Of a DNA stretch of 18,713 nucleotides, positions 11,962-18,713 are shown one piece after another. The notes under the pieces are model-generated. The model had not been told where the DNA came from and searched no databases. It worked only from the letters and a program-made list of their open reading frames with translations. The translations under genes were made by a program, and so were the position numbers. Numbering within the stretch: the stretch's first letter is position 1; each line of letters begins with the position of its first letter. Location of the stretch: contig CAMOTT010000023.1 of NCBI GenBank assembly GCA_946626015.1, forward strand, positions 1-18,713, read 5' to 3'. Source of the stretch: an uncultured Clostridia bacterium (lineage in GTDB: Bacteria; Bacillota; Clostridia; Oscillospirales; Acutalibacteraceae).

Positions 11962-13563
11962 ATGCTGAAAATTACCGAACTAAAGATCCCGCTGGAGACG
12001 GAACAGGATGAGCTGCTGCTGGCTGCGGCTGCAAAAACTCTGAGATGCCCAAAACGCATTATCCGTTCACTGAGGGTCACAAAGCAGGCCGTTGACAGCC
12101 GCAATAAAGATAACATATTTTTCGTTTATAACGTTGAGGCGGATTTGGGCGAGGAGGAAGAGGCTGTTCTCAAAAAATGTTCCTCACCCTGCGTCAGCCG
12201 GGCGGCGGAGTTTAAGTACGAGCCGCCGGAGGTCAGGCGCACAAGCGCGTTGAGACCTGTGGTGGTGGGCTTCGGCCCTGCCGGTTTTTTTGCCGCTTTG
12301 ACCCTTGCAAGGGCAGGGCTCAAGCCCCTTGTTCTTGAACGGGGCAACGACGTGGAGACAAGAACCGCCGATGTCAAAGGCTTCTGGACTACCCGCAGGC
12401 TGAACCCGGAGTCAAACGTGCAGTTCGGCGAGGGGGGAGCCGGAACGTTTTCAGACGGTAAGCTCACAACCGGCATCAAGGACAGCCTTTGCCGCAAGGT
12501 CTTTCTGGAGCTTGCAGCCCATGGCGCGCCGGAGGAGATACTTTACTCCGCAAAGCCCCACATCGGCACGGATAAATTGGGAAAAGTGGTAAAAAATATC
12601 CGGGAGGAGATAATCGCCCTTGGCGGCGAGGTGCTCTTCGGCTGCAGGCTCATTGATATAATAATCGCAAACGGTGTGGTTTACGGTATCTCATACGCGG
12701 ATGCAAAGGGCTCGGTGACGGAGATGGAGGCGGATACTCTGATCCTTGCCATCGGCCATTCCGCCCGGGATACGGTGGAGATGCTTTACGGCAAAGGAAT
12801 AAATATGATGCGCAAGCCCTTTTCCGCCGGAGCGAGGATAGAGCACCCAAGGGAGCTTATCGACAGGGCGCAATACGGCAATTTTGCCGGGCACCCTATG
12901 CTCAGCGCCGCGGACTATAAATTATCCTGCCATCCGGAGCACGGCAGAGGGGCGTACACTTTTTGTATGTGCCCCGGCGGCACAGTTGTCAGCGCCGCGT
13001 CCGAGGAGGGGGGCGTTGTGGTCAACGGCATGAGCGAGTGGGCTCGTGACGGGGAGAATTCAAACTCCGCTTTGCTGGTTGGTATTGAGCCGGAAAATTT
13101 TCCCGGCGAGCACGTGCTGTCAGGTATGTATATGCAGCGTGAAATTGAGCAAACTGCATTCAGGCTCGGCGGCGGGGACTACACGGCTCCCGGTCAGCTC
13201 GTGGGGGATTTCCTCAACGATACCCCGTCAAAAAAGTTGGGCGCTGTCAGGCCAAGCTGTCCCACAGGGGTCTCCATGGGGGATATCAGGGAGATTCTGC
13301 CCAAGGCAGTTACGGATATCATGGCGCAGGCCATAGTCAAAATGGACAGGCAGTTGAAGGGCTTTGCTCTGCATGACGCCGTGCTTACCGCGCCGGAGAC
13401 CAGAAGCTCCTCCCCGGTGCGCATTCTTCGGGATGAGTTCTATCAGGCGAATATCAGGGGACTTTACCCCTGCGGAGAGGGCGCCGGTTACGCAGGGGGG
13501 ATCGTTTCCGCCGGAGTTGACGGAATACGCTGCGCCTTTGCCGTAATGACAGACGAAAGATGA
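11962..13563 (+). CDS. COG2509-type FAD-dependent dehydrogenase of unknown substrate
   Basis: A 533-residue protein. Residues 1-90 form an N-terminal domain typical of this family (LKITELKIPLETEQDELLL, then CPKRIIRSLRVTKQAVDSR). The FAD motif PVVVGFGPAGFFAALTLARAG lies at 99-119. Further marks are FGEGGAGTFSDGKLTTGIKD, LILAIGHSARDT, a middle stretch with CHPEHGRGAYTFCMCPGG, and the C-terminal GLYPCGEGAGYAGGIVSAGVDGIR. The family is widespread in anaerobes and has no proven reaction. AAGGA lies six to seven bases before ATG 11962. The two-base spacing from the upstream flavoprotein suggests coupled translation. Confidence 0.88.
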   Translation: MLKITELKIPLETEQDELLLAAAAKTLRCPKRIIRSLRVTKQAVDSRNKDNIFFVYNVEADLGEEEEAVLKKCSSPCVSRAAEFKYEPPEVRRTSALRPVVVGFGPAGFFAALTLARAGLKPLVLERGNDVETRTADVKGFWTTRRLNPESNVQFGEGGAGTFSDGKLTTGIKDSLCRKVFLELAAHGAPEEILYSAKPHIGTDKLGKVVKNIREEIIALGGEVLFGCRLIDIIIANGVVYGISYADAKGSVTEMEADTLILAIGHSARDTVEMLYGKGINMMRKPFSAGARIEHPRELIDRAQYGNFAGHPMLSAADYKLSCHPEHGRGAYTFCMCPGGTVVSAASEEGGVVVNGMSEWARDGENSNSALLVGIEPENFPGEHVLSGMYMQREIEQTAFRLGGGDYTAPGQLVGDFLNDTPSKKLGAVRPSCPTGVSMGDIREILPKAVTDIMAQAIVKMDRQLKGFALHDAVLTAPETRSSSPVRILRDEFYQANIRGLYPCGEGAGYAGGIVSAGVDGIRCAFAVMTDER

Positions 13564-13585
13564 TTTTCTTTTGGAGTGAAAAGCG

Positions 13586-14107
13586 TTGGTAAAAATCGTT
13601 CTCTACGGAGACAAATCTGATACTTCGATCACATTGCCGCTTTGCCGTTGCCTTGAACGGCAGGGCGGTGTTTTGTATTACGGCGGCGGTTATCTTGCCG
13701 AATATTGCTGTACCGCCCCGAAGTTTGCCGTTTTTGAGACGGAGACGCTCAAGGGCTGTGACGGAGACAATACGGTGATAATTTTCAAATCCTCCTTTGA
13801 ACGGCCGCCGGATATATGCCGTCGGGAAGGGCTTTGCGCTGTGTGCGAGACGGAGAACCGCCGGGCGGCGGACTTTTTATCCGCCCGTGGCGTGGATATT
13901 ATTACCTGTTCCGCCGGTGACAGGGGCGACCTGACGATCTCCAGCATCGGAGACAGCCGAACTGTTGTGAATGTTTCCCGGTGCGTCACGACCCTCACCG
14001 GCAGATGCGTCCTGCCCGGAGAGGTGACGATAAAAACAGCGCCGATATCAAACGCCTACGCTTTGCTGGCAGTCTGCTCGGTGCTGCTTGTGTCGGGAAA
14101 TATATAA
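13586..14107 (+). CDS. Cysteine-rich protein of unknown function
   Basis: A 173-residue product not recognised. It starts at TTG 13586 with GGAG at 13573-13576, nine bases upstream; no in-frame ATG lies near. It contains 12 cysteines, including CRC (20-22), CC (41-42) and a CRREGLCAVC stretch (78-87). This looks like a metal or iron-sulfur site, but no known motif fits exactly. The first half has an alternating strand/helix look (IVLYGDKSDTSITLPLCRCL; GDNTVIIFKSS), hinting at an alpha/beta fold. The C-terminus is hydrophobic (AYALLAVCSVLLVSGNI). It follows the COG2509 gene by 22 bases and is probably the last gene of the run. Confidence 0.7.
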   Translation: MVKIVLYGDKSDTSITLPLCRCLERQGGVLYYGGGYLAEYCCTAPKFAVFETETLKGCDGDNTVIIFKSSFERPPDICRREGLCAVCETENRRAADFLSARGVDIITCSAGDRGDLTISSIGDSRTVVNVSRCVTTLTGRCVLPGEVTIKTAPISNAYALLAVCSVLLVSGNI

Positions 14108-14141
14108 CGAAAAAATCCGTCAGGTCTTGTCCGCGCCTGAT

Positions 14142-14180
14142 AATAAAACTGCCGCGCCCTGAAAGCTCAAGGCGCGGCAG
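14142..14180 (-). terminator. GC-rich terminator of the Ig-domain gene
   Basis: CTGCCGCGCC at 14149-14158 pairs perfectly with GGCGCGGCAG at 14171-14180. On the minus strand it is followed by TTTTATTA, so it serves the gene ending at 14233. It may also stop plus-strand transcripts from 13586, although only TGGTTTGTG follows on that side. Confidence 0.75.
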
Positions 14181-14232
14181 TGGTTTGTGTGTATAATTTT
14201 AATTTATTCTGAACTCCCGAAGGAAATATTAC

Positions 14233-15852
14233 TTAATACCAGAGCCAGCCGAAGAGGAAGATAATGATAAGCCACTGCCAGAAGGAGTACTTCACCTTGA
14301 CTATGCAGGAGTCCCTGAAATCGTTGCCGTATTTGTCGGTAAAATTGACAATAACGGTGGTGGAGCCCTTCTTCAAGCCCGTTGCGGTACAGGCTGCGCC
14401 GCTTTCGTTGACCGAAACGATGTTCATGTCTGTGGATGAATAACGGCCGATATATTCTCCCGGTCCGGCGTCGATGTTTATCTTGATATCTTTCGATTGC
14501 TTATAATTGACCGTAAGGTCTTCTGCGGAGATGGAGTAGATCCTGCCGGGGATCTTTTCGTTGGTGACGGTCACGTCAAACTCTGTGGATTTGTCCTCAT
14601 AGGTCACGGTTACGGTCTTTTGACCGGTTGTCTTGGAGCTGAAGCCCGCGCAGGTGAAGCCGTTGCTGACGGTTTTTGCGCTGCCGTCCAGATACCTGGC
14701 GGTGAGAGTAAGACCCCTTTGAGTGAAGCTCTCGCCCACGTTGTAGATATCCACCATGGGCATAGTGTTGACGGAAACCGATACAAGGGGATCCAGATCC
14801 TCTGTAGGCAGCATCCAGACAACGTCCGTGGGATCCTTTGAATTCATGCCTATGTATTTATTTGCCGCCGATTCATATAAACAGTACAGGCTGCCGTCTT
14901 TAACGAACAGACCCTCGGACATGGGCAGGTTTTTGTATTCTACAAAATCGGATGAGGAGACGGTAATGACGGAATTGGGGGTAAGAGTCAATCTGCCCAC
15001 GTACAACTGGCTGTCGGCTCTCGTACCGTAGGAACAGCCCAGGTACAGTATGCCATCCGCGTAAGTTGCGCCCTGTATGGCGTTTACTTCATCGGGATCA
15101 TCTTTTTCGATGTTTATAGTGTATGTGGGAGAGGAACATTTTTTAAACTCCTCTAAAGATGAAAGCTCAATGCCTACGAGCCTGCTGTTGATATCCTCGG
15201 AAATGGGCTGGTAATCATCGGGTTTTTTGTTGTAGAAAAAGTTGCCTGCCCAAAGAACGCCTTCGCTGCAGCTCAGATATGAGACGCTTGCATTTTTGCC
15301 CAAAAATTTATTTGTGCTGAGGCTCTTTTTACCCTCTATTTCTATATCGAAAGCGCCGCCGAGCTCAGCTTCCTTTTCTTCGATCAGGGAGAGGGAAACG
15401 TAGCTTATGGATTTGCCTGTGGCGATGTATAAATACTCGCCGGAAACAGCTATGCCGCCCACATGATTGACTATGTTCAGCCGATACTCCGCAACGTATT
15501 TCCCGCTGTCAAAATCCAGGGCGTAGACCACGCTGTAGCCTTCCTTCGCGCGGTCATAAGCCGAAACAAGAACGCGGTTCTTCGCGGGCCAGTAGGTCAT
15601 GCCCTGGGGAATCATATTCTCCGCCTTGGTCAAGCCCGGTATGCACATATTCCGAACGTCGCTGATACCGTCCAAGGGTACAGCTTTACCCTCCAGATAA
15701 TTCTGTATGTAGGTTGAGTTTTTGGCCTTGTCTATATGAGTCTGGCTGTATTGGAAGTTTGTGTAATCGGGTTCGCCCTCTAAAGCGTAAGGACAAACAG
15801 CAATACTGAAAAATAATATGAAGCATATTACCAAGGCTATCGACTTTTTCAT
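14233..15852 (-). CDS. Secreted or surface protein: propeller-like repeats, two Ig-like domains, C-terminal membrane segment
   Basis: A 539-residue exported protein. Residues 1-24 form a signal peptide (MKKSIALVICFILFFSIAVCPYALE). Residues 60-345 show repeated short strand motifs (QGMTYWPAKNRVLVSAYD, GGIAVSGEYLYIATG, GATYADGILYLGCSYG, SEGLFVKDGSLYCLYES) suggesting a beta-propeller. Residues about 366-430 match a Big_3 Ig-like domain (YNVGESFTQRGLTLTARYLDGSAKTV, GQKTVTVTYEDKSTEFDVTV), and 438-521 resemble a Big_2 domain. The end is a Trp-rich hydrophobic segment (SFWQWLIIIFLFGWLWY) with no charged residue after it. GGAGG five bases before ATG 15852 sets the start. It probably binds a glycan or protein at the surface; the ligand is unknown. 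Confidence 0.8.
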   Translation of the reverse strand: MKKSIALVICFILFFSIAVCPYALEGEPDYTNFQYSQTHIDKAKNSTYIQNYLEGKAVPLDGISDVRNMCIPGLTKAENMIPQGMTYWPAKNRVLVSAYDRAKEGYSVVYALDFDSGKYVAEYRLNIVNHVGGIAVSGEYLYIATGKSISYVSLSLIEEKEAELGGAFDIEIEGKKSLSTNKFLGKNASVSYLSCSEGVLWAGNFFYNKKPDDYQPISEDINSRLVGIELSSLEEFKKCSSPTYTINIEKDDPDEVNAIQGATYADGILYLGCSYGTRADSQLYVGRLTLTPNSVITVSSSDFVEYKNLPMSEGLFVKDGSLYCLYESAANKYIGMNSKDPTDVVWMLPTEDLDPLVSVSVNTMPMVDIYNVGESFTQRGLTLTARYLDGSAKTVSNGFTCAGFSSKTTGQKTVTVTYEDKSTEFDVTVTNEKIPGRIYSISAEDLTVNYKQSKDIKINIDAGPGEYIGRYSSTDMNIVSVNESGAACTATGLKKGSTTVIVNFTDKYGNDFRDSCIVKVKYSFWQWLIIIFLFGWLWY

Positions 15853-15888
15853 GTGTACCTCCGTCAACTGAACTATAAGATCAATTTT

Positions 15889-15917
15889 ATTTTATATAGT
15901 TTTAAACAGTTTGTCAA
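15889..15917 (-). promoter_or_regulatory. Promoter of the Ig-domain secreted protein
   Basis: On the minus strand, TTGACA (15917-15912), a 17-base spacer and TAAAAT (15894-15889). The leader is about 30 bases. The gene is therefore separate from the SGNH gene upstream, which has its own terminator. Confidence 0.7.
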
Positions 15918-15973
15918 TTGTTATATAAAGCGTAACGATATTGGGCAGATATTAAAAAGCGGCAAACGGGGAG

Positions 15974-16014
15974 AAAAAAGCCGCCGCGCCTTGAGCTTTT
16001 CAAAGCGCGGCAGC
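15974..16014 (-). terminator. GC-rich terminator of the SGNH gene
   Basis: The arms 15980-15989 and 16005-16014 form a 10-bp stem (one G-U on the minus strand) followed by six T on that strand. Its loop and flank (CTTGAGCTTTTC, GGTTTTGTGTG) resemble those of the terminator at 14142-14180, so the two are related copies. Confidence 0.8.
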
Positions 16015-16032
16015 GGTTTTGTGTGATCCGGC

Positions 16033-17436
16033 TTACTTTTTGAACAGTCCCGCTATCTTTTCAAACACCATTTTGACCAGCTTGATGAGCAGCTTTGCCG
16101 GGCTGAGGAGCTTGCCCTGAATGTCGTTTGTGCCCCAGACGCGGTAGGCGGAGTAGCCTTTTTTCGCGCTGCCGCTGACTTTGTAGGTCTGAATGGCGGT
16201 GGTGCCGTCATCATTCTTGACGCCGATCACCAGAGTGCCGGCAAGGAGACCGGAGTAGGGGATATCCAGAACAAAGTCGTCCATGGTGTAGTTCTTGACA
16301 GGTATGCCGTTGATAATGACGCTGTCAACTTTTGTGAACCTGCCGAGGTCGATGCGCAGGTCTTTTGACTCGTTCTTTTGGGGCAGCTGTTCAAGAATTT
16401 GCCTGACGATATAGTCATAACCCTTCTGGCTGGGGTGGGTACTGATAAGGGAGTCCTTCTTGAAATCTCCAAGTACGGACCAATCATTTTCAGCCGCGAG
16501 AGTCTCGGTGTTGGTAATGTCCGCGTAAAGCACGCCGTATTTCTTCTGCCATTCCTTATACCGCTTGTTCATATTGTCGGTGATGACGGAGAACAGGGAG
16601 CCCAGGGGGAAAAGCAGATCGTCCGTTAATGTGAGCTGATTTACCACGTTGAAGGAGCCCACCATAACTATGGTAGCGTCCGGATTGAGCTCAATGATCT
16701 TTTCAAGCAGCTGTGTGTAATGCGTCTCCCAGTAATCGTAGCCGAATTTCATCTCGGTGACAGCGGTTTCCAGCAGAGCCTTTATGGCGTCCGTGCTGCT
16801 CAGGTCAAATTTAAGGCCGTCCTTGAGCATACCGCCGTTGCTGACCACGCGATAGGCGCGGTAGAAAATGTCGCACATACCGAGTTGAACGGTGATGAGA
16901 TCGGTTTTTTTGATGAGATCTATGATGCTGCCGCACCGGCCGTCCTCACCCTCGACGTAAACGTGACCGTTGCGCACGCCGTCAAAAGAGCCCTCGTAGC
17001 CGAAATACCGCAGCATATCCTTATAGTAGGCGTAGTTGAGCTTTTCGTCCTTAAAGCCATCGTCAATGCCCATCAGGTCAAGCATCATCGCCACTGTCAT
17101 GCCGGGGTAGCAGCAGGGCCAGAATGTGGCGTTCTGATCCTCCATATCGTCGGGCATGGCACAGCCCACCGCCTCAGCTATCTGAGTGGGGATGGCGCCC
17201 TGCACGTTGCGCATGGGAAAATATTCGTACTGACCGTACTCGTTTTTATCTCTGTCAAGGTAGAAGCCTTCGGCGCCGCAGCCCCGGGAGATGGAATCGC
17301 CTATGGCCAGGTAGCCTCCCTCTTTGCCGTACTGGCGGACTGTATACTTCGTGGCGGCAAAGGCCGGAGCGGCGCAGGCAAACAGAAGCAGTACAACAAG
17401 GGTGGCGGAGATGAGTTTTTTGAATGAAGTTTTCAT
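16033..17436 (-). CDS. Secreted SGNH/GDSL-like hydrolase with altered active-site blocks
   Basis: A 467-residue exported protein. Signal peptide: MKTSFKKLISATLVVLLLFACAAPAFA|AT. Block I is clear: YLAIGDSISRGCG with the nucleophile Ser48. Block III reads VQLGMCD (184-189, where GxND is usual), and block V reads ISTHPSQKGYDYI with His334 but without the Asp three residues before it. MVGSFNVVNQL and VLYADITNTE complete the fold. Residues about 360-430 look like a small beta domain (DSVIINGIPVKNYTMDDFVLDIPYSGLLAGTLVIGV), and the end is an amphipathic basic helix (LLIKLVKMVFEKIAGLFKK). GGAGG seven bases before ATG 17436 sets the start. It follows the GH3-like gene by 18 bases. It is probably an esterase or deacetylase, or a relative that has changed its catalytic set. 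Confidence 0.8.
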   Translation of the reverse strand: MKTSFKKLISATLVVLLLFACAAPAFAATKYTVRQYGKEGGYLAIGDSISRGCGAEGFYLDRDKNEYGQYEYFPMRNVQGAIPTQIAEAVGCAMPDDMEDQNATFWPCCYPGMTVAMMLDLMGIDDGFKDEKLNYAYYKDMLRYFGYEGSFDGVRNGHVYVEGEDGRCGSIIDLIKKTDLITVQLGMCDIFYRAYRVVSNGGMLKDGLKFDLSSTDAIKALLETAVTEMKFGYDYWETHYTQLLEKIIELNPDATIVMVGSFNVVNQLTLTDDLLFPLGSLFSVITDNMNKRYKEWQKKYGVLYADITNTETLAAENDWSVLGDFKKDSLISTHPSQKGYDYIVRQILEQLPQKNESKDLRIDLGRFTKVDSVIINGIPVKNYTMDDFVLDIPYSGLLAGTLVIGVKNDDGTTAIQTYKVSGSAKKGYSAYRVWGTNDIQGKLLSPAKLLIKLVKMVFEKIAGLFKK

Positions 17437-17454
17437 GATCGATCCTCCCATTTT

Positions 17455-18713
17455 TTATTTTGCGATCCTGCTTAAAAAGAAATCCTTTTTCTGTGTCGTG
17501 TCCAGTGAATGGACGGGCTTTATCTGTGCGGCTGAGGCGCCTGCGTCAACGCAGCGCTGCGCCCAGGCGGCGTGAGTGCCGGGCTGAAGCTTTTGCACCG
17601 TCATCCTGCCGATAAACGATTTTGCTCGCTGGCTTTCATAGCGCTTGTTGCATTTGCCCATAAAGCTTTCCATTTCGTCTATAAAAGCGTCTGTGTCAAC
17701 GGGGAGCTCACATTCGGTAACAAAGGCGTAGCGGTTGGGCAGGACGCTTTCGTCCTGATAGAACAGCCAGTTGTCAAAACGGATGCCGTGAGCCTTCTCG
17801 AACATCTCAACGCAGGTTCGGGCGTCTTCGCCGCTGAACTTTTCACCGGCAAGGTTGAACATCTGCCCCTTGCGTCGCACAAAGGAGATCATGGGGCATC
17901 TGTCCCTGAAACCGCGGACTTCGATAACGTCCTTAAGGCGGTAACGGTAGAGCCCGGCAGAGGTGGTGATGAGTATCTCGTATTTTTTGCCGGTCTCAAG
18001 CTGGTCAAGGGTGAGCACTGTTCCGCTTTCGTCTTCCTCAGGGATGAACTCAAAGAAGCAACTGTCGGTGAGCAGCTGCATATCGGTGCTCTCAAGCTCC
18101 GCAACTGCGGCAACAAGACCCTCTGACGCGCCGTAGATGGAAAAATCGAAGGGTACGCCCTTTGAGAAGGAACGCACATATTCTGCCGCGGACTTAAAAG
18201 AGGCGTTGCCGATGCTGCAAATAACGGTCAGGTTCGGCCATATGCGCTTGAACAGAGTTTCGTCAAAGCCCTGCTCAAACTGCCTGCGCAGATATTCGCC
18301 CCTCTTTGGCATGGGGCGGATGTGGCGGAGAAGCTCGGCGCGGAGCTCCGGTTTAAGCTCAACGCTTTCGTTTATGGTGCCCTTCGCGATATCCTCCACT
18401 ATCAGCCGCCAGTTCTTTTGCAGATAGGCTATCTGGCTGACGTTAAGGGAGAAGAATACGGAGAAGATGAATGAAACATCCTCGTCCGCAAGGGCAAAGC
18501 GATAGATGTTGTAGACGTAGTCGCCGTCGTGCATATCGAACAGCTTTTTTGTGGGAACGGTGAGTATATAAGGGTAGAACCGCCCGTATTCCCGGGCGCC
18601 GATCTCCGCTATATTGCTGCAAGGCAGACCGTTTGGCAGAGTTTCGTTGGTGGCGGGGGAGAGGAACACTCCGCGGCCGGGCTTGGACCGCTTCCCCTGT
18701 TTTTTCAGCTCCC
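17455..18713 (-). CDS. GH3 auxin-responsive promoter family protein (N-terminus beyond window)
   Basis: The C-terminal ~418 residues are of the GH3 type, in the ANL adenylating-enzyme superfamily. In plants GH3 enzymes join acyl acids to amino acids through an acyl-adenylate. Visible marks are FSLNVSQIAYLQKNWRLIVEDI, IWPNLTVICSIGNASF, the FSIYGASEGLVA motif that positions the adenylate, YEILITTSAGLYRYRLKDVIEVRGF, and the hinge and C-domain with ISFVRRKGQMFNLAGEKFSGEDA. The frame is open to the window edge, reading ELKKQGKRSKPGRGVFLSP, and the upstream P-loop-like TSGTTG motif must lie outside; a GTG at 18669 is internal. Bacterial members have no firm substrate. Placed 18 bases before a secreted SGNH gene, it may act in making an acylated or amidated product. 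Confidence 0.85.
   Translation of the reverse strand, partial: ELKKQGKRSKPGRGVFLSPATNETLPNGLPCSNIAEIGAREYGRFYPYILTVPTKKLFDMHDGDYVYNIYRFALADEDVSFIFSVFFSLNVSQIAYLQKNWRLIVEDIAKGTINESVELKPELRAELLRHIRPMPKRGEYLRRQFEQGFDETLFKRIWPNLTVICSIGNASFKSAAEYVRSFSKGVPFDFSIYGASEGLVAAVAELESTDMQLLTDSCFFEFIPEEDESGTVLTLDQLETGKKYEILITTSAGLYRYRLKDVIEVRGFRDRCPMISFVRRKGQMFNLAGEKFSGEDARTCVEMFEKAHGIRFDNWLFYQDESVLPNRYAFVTECELPVDTDAFIDEMESFMGKCNKRYESQRAKSFIGRMTVQKLQPGTHAAWAQRCVDAGASAAQIKPVHSLDTTQKKDFFLSRIAK

Noticed and set aside
16720..17427. 235-residue plus-strand frame opposite the SGNH gene
   Set aside because: It is a shadow of the SGNH gene, which has a signal peptide, GDS motif and ribosome site.

Overview
The window looks like a chromosomal segment from a low-to-mid GC Bacillota, probably class Clostridia and an Oscillospiraceae/Ruminococcaceae-like gut anaerobe. 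This is inferred from the infC-rpmI-rplT order, strong AGGAGG ribosome sites, sigma-A type promoters and Ig-domain secreted proteins. No phage, plasmid, transposase, integrase or CRISPR genes are visible.

Layout. Positions 1-267 hold the 3' end of a tRNA (the body lies left of the window), its terminator, a second identical tail plus terminator 187 bp downstream, an inverted T-arm copy between them and a decayed third tail. Positions 314-1509 hold a TfoX N-domain protein and two small membrane proteins behind a near-perfect promoter. Positions 1569-4380 are larB-larC-larE, which make the nickel-pincer nucleotide cofactor; no larA target enzyme is present. A short secreted peptide follows at 4507-4776. 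Positions 4807-6177 are infC-rpmI-rplT (IF3, L35, L20) with a strong promoter, an attenuator leader and an infC start that appears to be AUC. Positions 6286-8087 hold a SpoU rRNA methyltransferase, an XTP/dITP pyrophosphatase and a YhbY-like RNA-binding protein, the first two translationally coupled. Positions 8174-8994 are smpB and ssrA (tmRNA), the trans-translation pair.

Positions 8967-9362 are a repeat field built from the tmRNA 3' tail. The real tail and its terminator are followed by an inverted T-arm copy and a GC-rich spacer. Then comes a second tail (CGATT to CCA) with its own, different terminator hairpin, another inverted copy and a decayed third start. The tRNA field at the left edge has the same plan and nearly the same period (187 against 193 bp), and the visible duplicated tail starts at the same T-loop CGATT in both. 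This is the most unusual thing in the window.

Positions 9493-14107 form a plus-strand run: an AI-2E-family permease, an HI0933/YhiN flavoprotein, a COG2509-type flavoprotein and a cysteine-rich unknown. Positions 14233-18713 are on the minus strand and read leftward: a GH3-family adenylating-enzyme homologue (cut by the window edge), a secreted SGNH-like protein 18 bp after it, and a secreted repeat/Ig-like protein with a Trp-rich C-terminal hydrophobic segment. The last two genes end in related GC-rich terminators.

Functional assignments rest on motifs read by eye. No database search, folding program or alignment was run.
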